Counted from the stretch's first letter, positions 36,961 through 49,990 are shown. The stretch is 64,000 nucleotides of DNA from Epiperipatus broadwayi (GCA_028023455.1 JAQFVV010006246.1:2469501-2533500), one strand, 5' to 3'. Notes: generated by a model not told the origin, from the sequence alone. A program made the numbers and translations.

Positions 36961-37818
36961 ATTACAATATGTTAGTTATTATTTTTATAAACTTGGATTA
37001 TTTATCTATTAAATCATAATTCCAAATTGCTGCACTATTAATATTTTTACGGTGAAATTTATATAAGCCTATGTAGTGTAGGTATTACTTCCAGATGTAG
37101 CAATTGGTGCAGTCATAATTTGAACCTTGTAACAAGCTAAAAAGGATAAATCATCAGTTTAAAAAGATATCAAATTATCTGCTAACATTCAATTTTCATT
37201 TGGTGAATTTGACATCAGTGAACTGAATAATTGGCTTCTTTACATTCAACACATAGAGAAATATCTCTTACATAAATAAAGTTGAAGATGAGTAAATTAA
37301 AGTAGTATCACTGCTGTGTTTTGCAGAAAAAAAAGTAATAAAAATTGCTAATAGGCTCTGTGAATCTGATACTCCTGAGGATTATCCTTTTGATCAAATA
37401 AAAGGTTAATTGGCAAATGATTTTAGTTCATGTCCTTTTAAGTATATTGCCAGACTTCATTTCAGGAAGCACTGTCAGAATAGAAATAAAAAATTAAAGA
37501 TTACAACATAACTCTTTGTGATCTTGGCAAAAATTTGTGGATGTGGTTTTTTTAATAAATGAGACACTCCTAATGCAATTTCTGTGGAGAATGAGCAAGT
37601 TACATTTTAAGACAACAGTTGCTAACCAAAAGTGAAATAAAATGTAATAAAGCTATAAAACATAGCATAGCTCAAAAATTGGTTTTGAACAATCAAGATA
37701 ATTCATGGAGATAAAAGCCAGAGATAATTTACAAATGGAAATTGTAAGTCATATAAACTGGAGAAAATGAGATTAAGAAGTTAAAAAAATTAATAATATT
37801 AATAAAACTATCTTTATT
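36961..37818. other. Non-coding, perhaps gag remains
   Basis: The part from about 37400 lies directly upstream of Gypsy-type zinc knuckles and may be worn gag sequence; nothing certain can be read. Confidence 0.4.
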
Positions 37819-38210
37819 AGCTTTTGCTGCAGAAAAGTTGGCCATAAAGGTAGTGATTGTTTTCACAAAAATGAATGTTGCAAAATCTGTAACAAAAAAG
37901 AGCACTTGGAAATCATGTGCAAAAAAAGAACAGGTGAACCTGGTAAAGACAGCAACAACCATAAAGGTGTATTAATAGAAAAGAAAATCAATCAGCCAGT
38001 ATAAAAAATACATAAATGACTGAATGTGATAAAATTATGATTCACTTAAAAGTATGTGGCAGGCCCATATCTATGGAGATCAATAATAGAAGCAGCATGT
38101 TTTTAATTTTGGCATATAAATGGAGTTCTACAATTGTTAATGGTAAAAACTTGCCAGCAATGGAGAAAACTCATTTAAGAGTTTTAAGTATTAATAGTAA
38201 AAGCAATTAA
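37819..38210 (+). pseudogene. Gypsy-like gag zinc knuckles and protease relic
   Basis: The first frame shows two gag-type nucleic-acid-binding knuckles at 37819-37920. The first, SFCCRKVGHKGSDC, has lost its leading Cys to Ser. The second, CKICNKKEHLEIMC, is an intact C-x2-C-x4-H-x4-C. A stop follows near 38002. In another frame 38016-38210 reads IMIHLKVCGRPISMEINNRS, which matches the start of a retroviral-type aspartic protease (form: MEIDTGAS), with the catalytic DTG changed to NNR. Order gag then protease fits a Gypsy-type LTR retrotransposon. RT, integrase and LTRs were not found. An old dead fragment. Confidence 0.65.
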
Positions 38211-40260
38211 AATCAAAGGATTAGTTAAAGCTCCTATTAGTAAAAATGCATGGTAAAACTTTTCATTTACCTCTGTATGTAGTTTATGCTACTATAAACC
38301 CAAAAATTGGGCATTAAAATTATGCCTGTTAAAAAAATTGAAATTGGGAGGGAAATGAGGGGAACATTTTCTAAATTGTTTAACAGGAAATGAGGAAAAA
38401 TTCCCCACCCCCCTCATGTTACTAGAGTTATCTCTAGAGGCAGTACCTGTAAAGTGCAAACCAGGGCAGATCCTGTTTGGTCAGAAAGAAAAAGAAATGG
38501 CAGTTAACTACATAGATGTGCTACAGTCACATGTTCTTAACATGTTAAGTATATATTTTAATGAAACGAAAAAAAAAATATTAAATGAATTTTAATATAC
38601 TAGATTTTATTTAATTTTAAATGTATTTAAATACTTGGTCTTTTACAAGTTCAGAATCTTTCTTCTATAGAAATAGAGTAAGTATGCTCAACAGTTTTTT
38701 ATAATTCTGTCAAGTTTCAAATAAATTTTATTTAAACAGTTATGATGATGCCTAAGGAGGCAAAATTTACCATTTATATAGGTGCAACATTTTTTTACAA
38801 CTTGATAATAAATTGCATATAAAATAAATGCCTAAAATTGAATATGCTAATTATTTATTTTGATTTTTATATCTTTTTCAGTTTGTAATCATAATCAAAA
38901 ACTTATTTCACCTCAAGTTTGACATGGTTTGGGTGTATAGTCAGTATAAACTTGATCAAAATTGTTTTTAATGAGATTAAAAGAAAAATTATAGGTTATG
39001 AGAAGTATTAAAAAGCCATGGATTAGTAATGAAATAAATAAGACAGTGGTAACAAACATAAAATGCAACACATAAATATTGAAGATCTCTTATGTAAAAG
39101 TAATTGCTGAGAGAAAGATCTAAAAGAGTAGAGAAATTATAAAGCAAAAATGGATTTTAATCAGAAAAGATAAGATACTACTAATCCATCTCCATATAAT
39201 TAGTAATTTCTGCCATTCAAATTTTATTAACTTAGCTTAAATTATGATTTACTGTAATAATATCTTTGAATAAATATGCATAAAAATAAATAAATACATG
39301 CAAATATATAAAATATATGCAAGGAAACCTTGTTTCATCATTTTTGTATGATGTTTGTCTCATCTTTTTGATCACAGAATTAAACCTATATTATATTTTT
39401 TTGACTCATTACTCTTTGAATAGCCATTTTATGTTGTTTATCATTTTTAAGTCATGATCTTGATCCATTTCATCTCATGTATATATTCTGTTTTAAAAAA
39501 AAACAATTTACAGTATTAATTGCTTTCTTAGGAGTAGAGTACTAAATAGAAGGTTATTATCACTGTTGTGAGAATTGTGTGTATCACACATGGTTGAGTT
39601 TTACTTTATTATAGGTATTTTTAGATATCAGATTATGTTGTTTCATAGAGTTTATTAAAAAGAAAAGTTATGCTAGACTGCCAAGATGCATGAATTACTA
39701 ATAAAAATAAATCTTTCAAAAAATATCCTTATTACATATATCACATGTTACTTATAATAACTTAGAAGTATTTTGCACCTTGAAAAATTTACTTTGAATT
39801 AAAAGATGAAGTTAGTATAAAGTCAATATTAATCAGATATTGTTTTCAACAAGTAATAATATAAAAAAATTGATTGATGTATAAAATCTTTAACCTTTAT
39901 CTAAAGATCTTTTTAATTATATTTTATTTGTAAAATTAAAATAAAGATTATTCTTGTTATGAATATAAATGATTTCAATCGGCAAACATTTAATCATTAT
40001 AATTAATATTATCTTTCACTTTTTAAATATTATATGTAATTATTGTAATTGTAAAATTATGTACAGACATATTTTGAACTGCAGTTTTTAATAGTTTGTG
40101 TATTTATATTACTTTAATTCTTTAGTCTTCTAAAACTGATAGATAAGATTTCATTGTATGCGAATTTAAAAATGCATATAAAGAAAAAAACACAATCAAT
40201 CTACTAATAAAATATAGCTCTATATGTCATGTTTATTTTTTCTGTCTTCATCAAATTATT
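38211..40260. other. Intron sequence without features
   Basis: The first few hundred bases may continue the Gypsy relic. Nothing else seen. Confidence 0.5.
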
Positions 40261-40305
40261 TTGCGGGTTGTGTGAAAGTCTGAGTTCGAATCCCGCATAT
40301 ATTAT
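40261..40305 (+). repeat. tRNA-like B-box fragment
   Basis: GAGTTCGAATCCCGC is a near-consensus T-arm/B box and can pair with GCGGG upstream. There is no tRNA body, so probably a SINE remnant. Confidence 0.35.
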
Positions 40306-40996
40306 ATATATAAATGCAGGTGTTAAACCTGCACAGTGTATTAATATTTATTTAACTTTGTAATTACCAGCTACCATAGTGAATTATTAAGAATTAACTT
40401 AATTTTTACAATAATTTCAGTTTACATAATGTAAAGATAAAATATATAAAGCAATAAAAAAGAATTTAAAGACTTCTAAAATTATGGTTTTTTATTTAAT
40501 TTGTAAACAATTAAAATTATAACTAAAATAAAACCATATCACTAATAATTGAAAAATGAAAATGTGCAATTGATATGTGAGGAGTGTCGTTTCTTTTTAA
40601 ATAAATCAAATAAAATAAACATTAGATTATGTAGTATTTTGTTCAAATTAAAGAAATATAATTTGAAAGGCAAATAATAAACTCTTGTGCAATTTAGGTA
40701 AACACACAGGCATATACAAATCATATAGATGAGCAATTATTTATACAGATTTATCATTAAATTGGAAATCGAACTCCGATAATGCACTATTTAACCTATC
40801 GCAGGAGAAAGACAGGTTAAATAGATTTGTAGAATTCAAAATTTGATTATAACATCAAGCACACAATAGACTCAAGCCCTGATTTCGCATGGTTGGTGAA
40901 AGTTGGTGTATTTATAGTTATGCACTCTAAACTTGAGTGATTCACTTAAATTTTTTAAACTCTTAATGATGTGTGAGTGCGCAGAAATTTATAATA
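40306..40996. other. Intron sequence without features
   Basis: No gene or repeat boundary seen. Confidence 0.55.
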
Positions 40997-41384
40997 CACA
41001 TGGGTCTCTTTGTGCAGATTTTTTTAATGCAATTTTGAAGTTATGCAATTCATGTTTCTTCTTAATATCTTTTTATGCAGTTTTATTTTATGTGATAAGG
41101 AAGTTTATATTTAACTTAAAATCAGGATTTCCCCGTTTTATATATAGGGATTAAATTTTACATACTTTAAATGCCTGTTGGAAAAAGGTTTGGAAATAAA
41201 TTTAGATTCTGTAGAAGATTTAGAAAAAGATAATAAAACAGAGATGAAACCTGTTCATTTCACAGCAAAAATGATTCAGGAACTTCAACTTTCTAATCAA
41301 TTGGAAAATCATTTTCTTTTTTAATGACATGAATTATGAACAAGCTCTTCAATTCCAATGAGAGCTAAATAGTTGTATGTTGGT
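40997..41384. mobile_element. Tc1/mariner-like TIR element, copy C, left part
   Basis: Starts CACATGGGTCTC after TA (40995-40996) and continues with TTTTGAAGTTATGCAATTCATGTTTC-type sequence, then AATTCCAA.GAGAGCTAAAT, collinear with copy A up to its position about 5180. Collinearity resumes only at 51196, so about 9.8 kb has been inserted. Confidence 0.75.
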
Positions 41385-41411
41385 GTTATGTATGTGTATG
41401 TTTATATATTT

Positions 41412-41512
41412 TTATACACATATATGTGGAAAAACTTTTAGACAGAAAAAAGTTACAACTAAAAATACTTAAAAACTTTTAATTTCTACTTAAAAAGAAT
41501 GTATCTTTAAAA
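41412..41512. repeat. Foldback half-element at the left edge of the 9.8-kb insertion
   Basis: CACATATATGTGGAAAAACT, then TTTAGACAGAAAAAAG and on to AAAAAGAATGTATC. The same sequence is at 50966 on, and its inverted partner is at 51020-51107. Confidence 0.75.
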
Positions 41513-44500
41513 TGTGTATATTTATATTTTATTATATATATATTGTACCCTCACTTCCGGGAAATATAATATATCATAAAAATGGGTCTAGCTCACATAA
41601 TGATTATGCTCTGCTAAAATGCATATAATTGACAATAAAAATATTCTACATTAATATTAATTATTCTACTAGCTCAAATTAATAAAAATAATAATAATGG
41701 TTCAGTTTATAAAATAAATAAATAAATATTTATTAAATAATGAGACTAGGAAGTGAGATACAAGTGGTAATAAAGAATTCATTACGCCAATGTCCCACAG
41801 GATACTACCTCAATGGCATAAGAACACTATCCCCCCTATTAATATCTCAAATAATAAATCTATAGCATTCTTACGACTTCAATAATAACTAATCATTAAG
41901 ATTACACTAATAAATAAATCTTAATCTTTTTATTTAAAATAATTTAGCTAAAATAAATCTCAGGTTCTTAAACTAATTTAAGTCAATCAAAATTAATGTA
42001 GTAAAACATGATAAGGGATTTAATATCATACTCAACCACACCTAACTAATAACAATAATAATAAATAATAATAATAATAATCTTCATTGTATGATTTAAT
42101 TTTACTTATCTTTTTCCCCATTATAATTCTTATTAACAATAATAGCAATAAAGAAATAATGTAACAATCTTTTATCTTTCATATGATATCGTAATAAATA
42201 TGTGATAGTAATTTATAATCTAAAAAATATATGTGTGGCAACGGATAGCATTATAATTCTGTGTAATATTATAATAATTAACTTATGACCATAAAGATAA
42301 TGTAAATGTAATTTTTTAAATAAATAATCTTAAGAAAATATTATAATTCTTAAATAATACTTTTATTTATTTCTGTGCAAACGTTATGTTTTGGTTCAAA
42401 CCCTTTGTGGTTAAAATGTTTGCAGAGTGGGAAAGAAATCAACTTAACACACAAATTTTGAAAAACAAGTTTAACAAAATTTTATTACAATAAAATAAAC
42501 AATGATTTATTTACAATATTTACAATTTTCAAATAAATCTTGCACTGTTACAATTTTGTTACTCATAGCAAACTAATGAAATAAAATATAAAATTAAGTC
42601 TTCTCTCCGACTTTTAAAATAATTTGTCTATTTAATATCTTCATCAGAATTTTATAATAATGATAAAATTAATCTACATAACTTTTAAATATTATTTATC
42701 ATTAAGTATCATTTCGATATGCTTCCTTTAAATATACATTAGTTATGAAGCATAAAACAGAAAATACAAAAATAACAATTCGAATATGTATCTTGTAATT
42801 TATTCTCAAACACTAAATAGTTTTTTATTGCAATGTTGTTACCGTTAAACAAAAACATATTCATTTTGGTTTATTAACAAAAGTGAGTGGATACAATTGA
42901 TAATCAAATTGTCATACACAATATCTCTTACTTAGTATCGATCTAATATGAAATAGTTGCAAGTATTGATGTATCTTTTTTTTAATCATTAAATATAACT
43001 ATGAAACATAGCTCTGCTTTATCTTATACTGTTTTGTTTTAATACACTATCCATTAAAAAAAATATGCAATACCTATAAATTTTAGAATACTTAAATTTA
43101 TTCAAAATTCGAGAACAACTTCATTTATCATTTACATACTTTCATGAAATTTATTTTATTTCCAAAAAATAAAATATAGAACATATTCTATGATTATTTA
43201 TGTTTAATTCTGTTTGATTTTCAATTCCATTTGCATTTATTCTGATCATCCTCCTAAGTAAACAAACCTATCTTATTCATTTCAAATAACAATCCTTAAA
43301 CTCTAAATTATCTATCATTTTCATTTAAAATACAATACTGTATGTAGTAATGCTTTAGAAAATCATGATAGTGAACAGATGCATAGGTATAGGGAAAAAT
43401 TAGAATCTCAACTCAGTAGTACATATATTAGATAGACATCATGGTACAGTGTATCAATAAAATAGAGGCATGACTTATCTGTTTAATGACCTCCACTACA
43501 AACAACGATGTCAAAGCTTTCTGGAACATCAATATTCAATATAAAATAAACACTGCCCATAGAAAATATACAAGCTACAGGGCTCTGTTATCTGTACCTG
43601 CATAATTGATAAGATCATAAGGTTTATTCCTGTTCCCATAACAAAATCCTACATTAAAGCACCTCTTTGGTTTCATGATTAAATTACTACCAAGTCAGTA
43701 CCTTGTATAAATTTTCCTATAGATTTATCAGTCTATATCAACAATGATACTAACAACATATTCAAAACAACAAATAAAATTCATCTGTAAATATAACGAT
43801 CTCAACTGATCAACAAGAAAAAGGTTATTTCACTTTCCTATCATATATTCTTGAACGAAATACAAATGAATATTATCCATACTTTAAATATCTAAGAAAT
43901 ACTAAAGTTCTTTATAAAAGAATCACACAATTATTCATTATCAAGTTGTATTATACCAGTAATATGGAATAAAAGTGTACATATCTTTACAATAAATAAA
44001 TTCTATCGTTTATAAGTTTTATGTGTGTATAAATGCATTCACACATAACTTATACATTCATACTTCAACATTATAATTCGTTGACAATCTACAAAAGAAG
44101 AATACATCATAAAAATATCAATATCTACAACCATTACCTAAGTGATATCTACTTGTCAACCACTTTGATGATGTCTTCTGGTTCACAATTTAAAATAAAC
44201 ATTGCATACTATAACATACATTCATACTATCATACTTAAAAGATTAACTTACTTAAAATTATCAAAATATTTTTTATAAAATTACAATATTATTAGTGAA
44301 TAATTAATCTTTTGTGTACCTATTCTATTCTACTTATTAAATAACACTATAATTAATACTAGGGTTAATTTTAAAAAAACAAGTCAAAGACATACTTAAA
44401 TATAACTCCTATGTTGAATGTTCTTTACACAAAAAAAATGTTTTATTTCCTTGAAGTTTTTTTTTTAAAAAAACTCTTGAGGAGCGATTGAAACCGCCAA

Positions 44501-46705
44501 CACTTGTTGCTATGCTTTTTTTATTCAAGAGCTTGGTGATGAAAACAAAAATTCTCCTCCCCAAAAATTAACCGCATGCTCCATAGACTCCTTCCAATAT
44601 GATGAATGAGATTTAAAATAAATTATAAAAAATAAGAAAAGTCAACATCTAAAAATCTAAAATTATTGATGATAATAATCATTGATCTGTTCTGAAAAAG
44701 TTTGTAAAATAATAGTTCATTGTCTCTATTATTCAGAACAATGATTATTGAAATGGTAATAAACCTATAATATTTGAAAATAACACTTTGAAGTTTCCTT
44801 CCTTAGGATCCTATGCCAGCTTGTAGTGTCCTTGACACCACGATGTGAATTCAGATATCCGGATATGATTTTTTCACATTTTTTAAAAAATATTCTTCAG
44901 AATTAATAATGACTTATTTAACATTCATAATTCCATCAGATTTAAGGTTTATTTGTCAGGATACTTTATCATTATTTATCCAAGTATATTTATTTTCTAT
45001 TATTATTCCAATTATTGGTTTTTCTAAAATTATTATAATAATGCATATAGTCTTTTAAAATAGTATAGACTTATTACATACGTTTTTTAGTAACTGTCTC
45101 CATTTAACCATTAGTTTATGACAGTTTTAAAATTATTAATAATGTTCTCTTTAAAAAGAAAAACATTTTCTGCATTTTATCTTAACATAATTTTACTTTC
45201 CTCTTATTGAAAGATTTTAAAAATTTTTATCATATTATTTTTTCAGTTTCTAATATGACTATCTTTTCAAAAGAAAATGCATAGCTAATTTAAATTTCCT
45301 ATTAGCTTTCCTGTTCAACTCTTCATACAATGTCCAACATACAATTTTAATTAATAAAATAATTATTCCCATTAAAGTTACTAATATTATAATGTTAAGT
45401 AAAATTTTTACTTTCAAAATCCTTTTAAATAATTCAGTATTTCCTCCTGGTACTTTCATGTTTTAATGCAATGTTTAATTAAGTTTTGACAAAAAGACTG
45501 GTAAGGGAATTTAGCTTTTCAGCACTGCATAATTTAGATAATAATTTTTATAATTTATTTATAATACTCTCTTTGCAAAAATAATTAAATTGATATACTT
45601 CTCAGTTGCAAATAAATTATTAGAGAGCTATTATAGCACTGAATTGATTAACTTTAAGCTGATTAAAATTTATAAAAACAAAATTGACTAACAAAAGAGA
45701 AAAATTTTAAAAGAAGCAAAAACTTTAAAAGAAGCACCTTGAAAATAATTGTGCATCGATATTTATACCCATATAAATACATCATTTAATTGGTGGATTA
45801 TGCTTTCACCTGACATCTTAATTTACATTTAACTTTGATATTACATAATTAAAATCAAAAATAAAATAATGACTCATTCTTATTTTAAAAATATTACTTA
45901 AAAATATTAATTTTAAATCAATTTTATACTTTATTAAAAAATAACTAAACATTTTAAAATGACCTTTAAAAACAATATTTTATCAATTTATTCCACCTTT
46001 TATTTTTAATCTATTTTCTTTAAAACAAAACATTTAATTTTTACTAACTACATTTATTTTATAAAACTATTTAAACATTTTATGACAACTAATTTTAATA
46101 TTTTCTCTTGTGATAGGTAAATAAATATCTTCAATTCTATAGTGTTATTTTAAAGTAAATTTTATGTATAACTATACATGTCACATGACTTACAACTGAG
46201 ACAGACTATATCAAATTCTATCTGAGAATATTAAATATTTAATTGCAACAATTATTATATTAAAGAAATAATATAGTATAATTTTGAAATAATAATTTCG
46301 ATACCATAAAATTAAATATAAATTTCCCTACCACAAAGACTACTAAATATAATTATTAAATATAATTTATACTGTAAAATATAATATTTATTTAATTACA
46401 TGTTTTAGTTATTAAAATTCAACTTTTAATACATACTTTAAAGATTTATTACTACATTATTTATTATGGCCAGCTTTCCCAAACATATACAATTAATACA
46501 TTTAGCCTTATTTAACTGTTTTAAATTTATTTAGCACAATTTTAGGCATTAAATATCTTTACCTTGCTTTAATTGAACTTTTAAAAGATTGTCAATATAA
46601 TATAATCATTGGACCAAGAGAACATATCCTAAATTTAAATTTTTTTAGTAAATTGATATAACAATGTTATTCTAGCCTAAAGAAAAGGGCACAATATATA
46701 TATAT
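41513..46705. other. AT-rich interior of the large insertion
   Basis: Non-coding apart from one weak minus-strand ORF (45259-45459). AAT-rich runs occur at 42051-42085. A cluster of minus-strand AATAAA-type signals near 42470-42500, and a short less AT-rich patch at 44480-44600, could belong to a minus-strand transcript, but this is not proven. Confidence 0.45.
45259..45459 (-). CDS. Possible 66-residue single-pass membrane peptide
   Basis: Unrecognised. The ORF starts at an ATG in an acceptable context (AAAACATGA), has a basic first part, one clear hydrophobic segment at about residues 20-42 (ILLNIIILVTLMGIIILLIK), and a basic tail rich in Lys and Arg. No cysteine pattern, signal-peptide cleavage site or family motif is visible. 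A minus-strand polyadenylation-like region lies 2.8 kb downstream. It may be chance, since AT-rich DNA often gives hydrophobic ORFs. Listed only as a candidate. Confidence 0.15.
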   Translation of the reverse strand: MKVPGGNTELFKRILKVKILLNIIILVTLMGIIILLIKIVCWTLYEELNRKANRKFKLAMHFLLKR

Positions 46706-46800
46706 CCACAGATGGCGTTCTACCAAAAACGCCCATCAAGCGTATGTTTTGTTTACATAAACGTCAGAGTAGTTAGTATTCACTATCTCTAACTATAATT

Positions 46801-46849
46801 CCACTTTCAGATCATGATTTCAAACTATTTGCTATCGTCAGTGAAAGAC
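46801..46849 (-). ncRNA. Hammerhead ribozyme, intact core (family 3, unit 1)
   Basis: Minus strand: stem I CUUUCA/UGAAAG, CUGACGA, stem II AGC-AAAUA-GUU (with one G-U pair), GAAA, palindromic stem III AUCAUGAU, cleavage-site C. Confidence 0.75.
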
Positions 46850-47209
46850 AGGAATAAAGAAACTAGATCTAAATACAAACTCTGAGCGTTTATGAAACAA
46901 TTTCTATTCAGCTTGCAAGCGTGAATTTTTTAGACACGTAATGTCTTCAAACTCAGCATAGCAAACCAGATAGCTATATGGGTCTGATCTCAGTTCAGCA
47001 TCACTACATAGTAGAAACCTCTGCAATCTATATCATTGCAAGAAAGACCTCAAAGGTACATTTATGATAAACAAAAATGCAAGTTAAAAAACTTGCTAAC
47101 GCTTGTATTTATGTCCACAGATGGCGTCTAACCAAGACTGCCAATCAAGCGTATGTTTTGTTTACATAAACGTCAGAGTAGTTAGTATTCACTATCTCTA
47201 ACTATAATT

Positions 47210-47257
47210 CCACTTTCAGATCATGATTTCAAGCTATTTACTATCGCAGTGAAAGAC
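47210..47257 (-). ncRNA. Hammerhead, one-base core deletion (family 3, unit 2)
   Basis: Same as unit 1 but the core reads CUGCGA (one A lost), so it should not cleave unless the base is a sequencing error. Confidence 0.65.
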
Positions 47258-47529
47258 AGAATAAAGAAACTAGATCTAAATACAAACTCTGAGCGTTTAT
47301 GAAACAATTTCTATTCAGCTTGCAAGTGAATTTTTTAGACACGTAATGTCTTCAAACTCAGCATAGCAAACCAGATAGCTACATGGGTCTGATCTCAGTT
47401 CAGCATCACCACATAGTAGAAGCCTCTGCAATGTATATCATTGCAAGAAAGACCTCAAAGGTACATTTATGATAAACAAAAATGCAAGTTAAAAAACTTG
47501 CTAACGCTTGTATTTATGTCCACAGATGG

Positions 47530-47538
47530 CGGAAGAGC
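47530..47538. other. Possible short adapter-derived insert
   Basis: CGGAAGAGC stands where all other units have CGTTCTACC. These nine bases equal the start of the Illumina adapter found longer at 50459-50476, so it is probably the same kind of artefact. Confidence 0.5.
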
Positions 47539-47614
47539 AAAAACGCCCATCAAGCATATGTTTTGTTTACATAAACGTCAGAGTAGTTAGTATTCACTAT
47601 CTCTAACTATAATT

Positions 47615-47663
47615 CCACTTTCAGATCATGATTTCAAGCTATTTGCTATCGTCAGTGAAAGAC
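47615..47663 (-). ncRNA. Hammerhead ribozyme, intact core (family 3, unit 3)
   Basis: Consensus sequence throughout: CUUUCA/UGAAAG stem I, CUGACGA, AGC-AAAUA-GCU, GAAA, AUCAUGAU, C. Confidence 0.8.
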
Positions 47664-48009
47664 AGAATAAAGAAACTAGATCTAAATACAAACTCTGAGC
47701 ATTTATGAAACAATTTCTATTCAGCTTGCAAGCGTGAATTTTTAGACACGTAATGCTTCAAACTCAGCATAGCAAACCAGATAGCTATATGGGTCTGATC
47801 TCAGTTCAGCATCACCACATAGTAGAAGCCTCTGCAATCTATATCATTGCAAGAAAGACCTCAAAGGTACATTTATGATAAACAAAATGCATTAAAAACT
47901 TGCTAACGCTTGTATTTATGTCCACAGATGGGTTCTACCAAAAACCATCAAGCGTATGTTTGTTTACATAAACGTCAGAGTAGTTAGTATTCACTACTCT
48001 AACTATAAT

Positions 48010-48054
48010 CCACTTTCAGATCATTTCAAGCTATTTGCTATCGTCAGTGAAAGA
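48010..48054 (-). ncRNA. Hammerhead, stem III deleted (family 3, unit 4)
   Basis: CUGACGA, stem II and GAAA remain, but four bases of the palindromic stem III are missing. Lies in the stretch of poor consensus. Confidence 0.55.
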
Positions 48055-48364
48055 CAGAATAAAGAAACTAGATCTAAATACAACCTGGTTTATGAAACAT
48101 TATTCAGCTTGCAGCTGATTTTAGACACAAGTCTTCAAACTCAGCATAGCAAACCAGATAGCTATAGGGCTGACTCAGTTCAGCATCACCACATAGTGAA
48201 CTCTGCAATCTATATCATTGCAGAAGACCTCAAAGGTACATTTATGATAAACAAAATGCGTTAAAAACTTGTACGCTGTTATGCCACAGTGGGCTACCAA
48301 AACATCAAAGTAGTTTGTTTACATAAACGTCAGAGTAGTTAGTATCACTATCTCTAACTATAAT

Positions 48365-48410
48365 TCCACTTCAGATCAGATTTCAGCTATTGCTATCGTC
48401 AGTGAAAGAC
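48365..48410 (-). ncRNA. Hammerhead, damaged (family 3, unit 5)
   Basis: CUGACGA is intact; stem II, stem III and stem I each lack one or two bases. Confidence 0.5.
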
Positions 48411-48625
48411 AGGAATAAAGAAACTAGATCTAAATACAACTCTGAGCGTTATGAAACAATTTCTATTCAGCTTGCAAGCTGAATTTTTAGACACGTAATG
48501 TCTTCAAACTAGCATAGCAAACAGATGCTATATGGGTCTGATCAGTTCACATCACCACATAGTAGAGCCTCGCACTATACATTGCAAGAAGACCTCAAAG
48601 GTACATTTATGAAAACAAAACAATT

Positions 48626-48670
48626 CCACTTTAGATCATGTTTCGCTATTTGCTATCGTCAGTGAAAGAC
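48626..48670 (-). ncRNA. Hammerhead, damaged (family 3, unit 6)
   Basis: CUGACGA is intact; stem II and stem III are shortened and stem I has one change. The unit itself is only about 260 bp. Confidence 0.5.
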
Positions 48671-48988
48671 AGAATAAAGAAACTAGACTAAATACAAACC
48701 TGAGGTTTATGAAACAATTCTATTCAGCTTGCGGTGATTTTTAGACACGAAGCTTCAAACTCAGCATAGCAAACCGATGCTATAGGTCTAATCTCAGTTC
48801 AGCATCACTACATAGTAGATTGCATCTATATCATTGCAAGAAAATCAAAGGTACATTTATGATAAACAAAATGCAAGTTAAAACTGCTAACGCTGTATTT
48901 ATGTCCACAGTGGCGTTCTACCAAAAAGATCAGGTATGTTTTGTTTACATAAACGTCAGAGTAGTTAGTACACTATCCTAACTATAAT

Positions 48989-49036
48989 CCACTTTCAGAT
49001 CATGATTTCAAGCTATTTGCTATCGTCAGTGAAAGA
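48989..49036 (-). ncRNA. Hammerhead ribozyme, intact core (family 3, unit 7)
   Basis: Full consensus hammerhead even though the rest of its unit is full of small deletions. Confidence 0.75.
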
Positions 49037-49545
49037 CAGGAATAAAGAAACTAGACTAAATACAAACTCTGAGGTTATGTAACATTATCAGCTTGCAGGA
49101 TTTTAGACACGAAGTTCAAACTAGCATAGCAAACCGATACTATAGGGATAGTACACACCACATGGGACATTGCAAGAAAGATAAAGGACATTTATAAAAC
49201 AAAAGCAGTTAAAAACGCAACGCTGTATTTATGCCACAGGGGACCAAAAATCAGAGTTTTGTTTACATAAACGTCAGAGTTTTTGGTAACCATCTGTGGA
49301 CATAATACGCGTTAGCAATTTTAACTTGCATTTTTTTTATCATAAATGTACTTTGAGGTCTTTCTTGCAATGATATAGATTGCAGAGGCTTCTACTATGT
49401 GGTGATGCTGAACTGAGATCAGACCCATATAGCTATCTGGTTTGTATGCTGAGTTTGAAGACATTAGTCTAAAAATTCAGCTTGCAGCTGAATAGAATGT
49501 TTCATAAACGCTCAGGTTTGTATTTAGATCTAGTTTCTTTATTCC

Positions 49546-49592
49546 TGCTTTCACTGACGATAGCAAATAGCTTGAATCATGATCTGAAGTGG
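49546..49592 (+). ncRNA. Hammerhead, damaged (family 3, unit 8)
   Basis: CUGACGA and stem II are intact, but GAAA has lost one A and stem I one base. Confidence 0.55.
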
Positions 49593-49941
49593 ATTATAAT
49601 TGAGATGTGAATACTACTACTCTGAGTTTATGTAAACAAAACATACGCTGATGGGCGTTTTGGAGAACGCCATCTGTGGACATAAATACAAGCGTTAGCA
49701 GTTTTTAACTTGCATTTTTGTTTATCATAAATGTACCTTTGAGGTCTTTCTTGCATGATATAGATTGCAGAGGCTTCTACTATGTGGTGATGCTGAACTG
49801 AGATCAGACCCATATAGCTATCTGGTTTGCTATGCTGAGTTTGAAGACATTACATGTCTAAAAAATTCACGCTTGTAAGCTGAATAGAAATTGTTTCATA
49901 AACGCTCAGAGTTTGTATTTAGATCTAGTTTCTTTATTCCT

Positions 49942-49990
49942 GTCTTTCACTGACGATAGCAAATAGCTTGAAATCATGATCTGAAAGTGG
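49942..49990 (+). ncRNA. Hammerhead ribozyme, intact core (family 3, unit 9)
   Basis: Stem I CUUUCA/UGAAAG (6 bp), core CUGACGA, stem II AGC-AAAUA-GCU with a U-U mismatch next to the core, core GAAA, palindromic AUCAUGAU, cleavage-site C at 49981. Sense to the CUB intron. Confidence 0.8.

Larger units (their letters stand above)
46706..49277 (-). repeat. Ribozyme satellite family 3, left arm of array (about 7 units)
   Basis: Head-to-tail units with period 409 and 405 bp in the first two steps, then 395, 355, 261 and 363 as small deletions accumulate. Landmarks per unit are CCACAGATGGCGTTCTACC, TTTTGTTTACATAAACGTCA, the hammerhead, GCAAACCAGATAGCTATA and AAGACCTCAAAGGTACATTT. Two unit-internal hairpins recur: GGCGTT/AACGCC and GCAAGTT/AACTTGC. 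The arm is the reverse complement of 49278-50953. From about 47.9 kb on the units are peppered with single-base and short deletions, more like poor consensus than natural decay. Confidence 0.9.

Noticed and set aside
45259-45459. A toxin-like small membrane protein
   Set aside because: Only a hydrophobic segment and basic tail are visible; no evidence for any such function.
47956-48264. 102-codon ORF in the satellite array, and similar ORFs at 49628 and 50174
   Set aside because: Made of satellite sequence with deletions; the frame is not kept between units, so it is not a protein gene.
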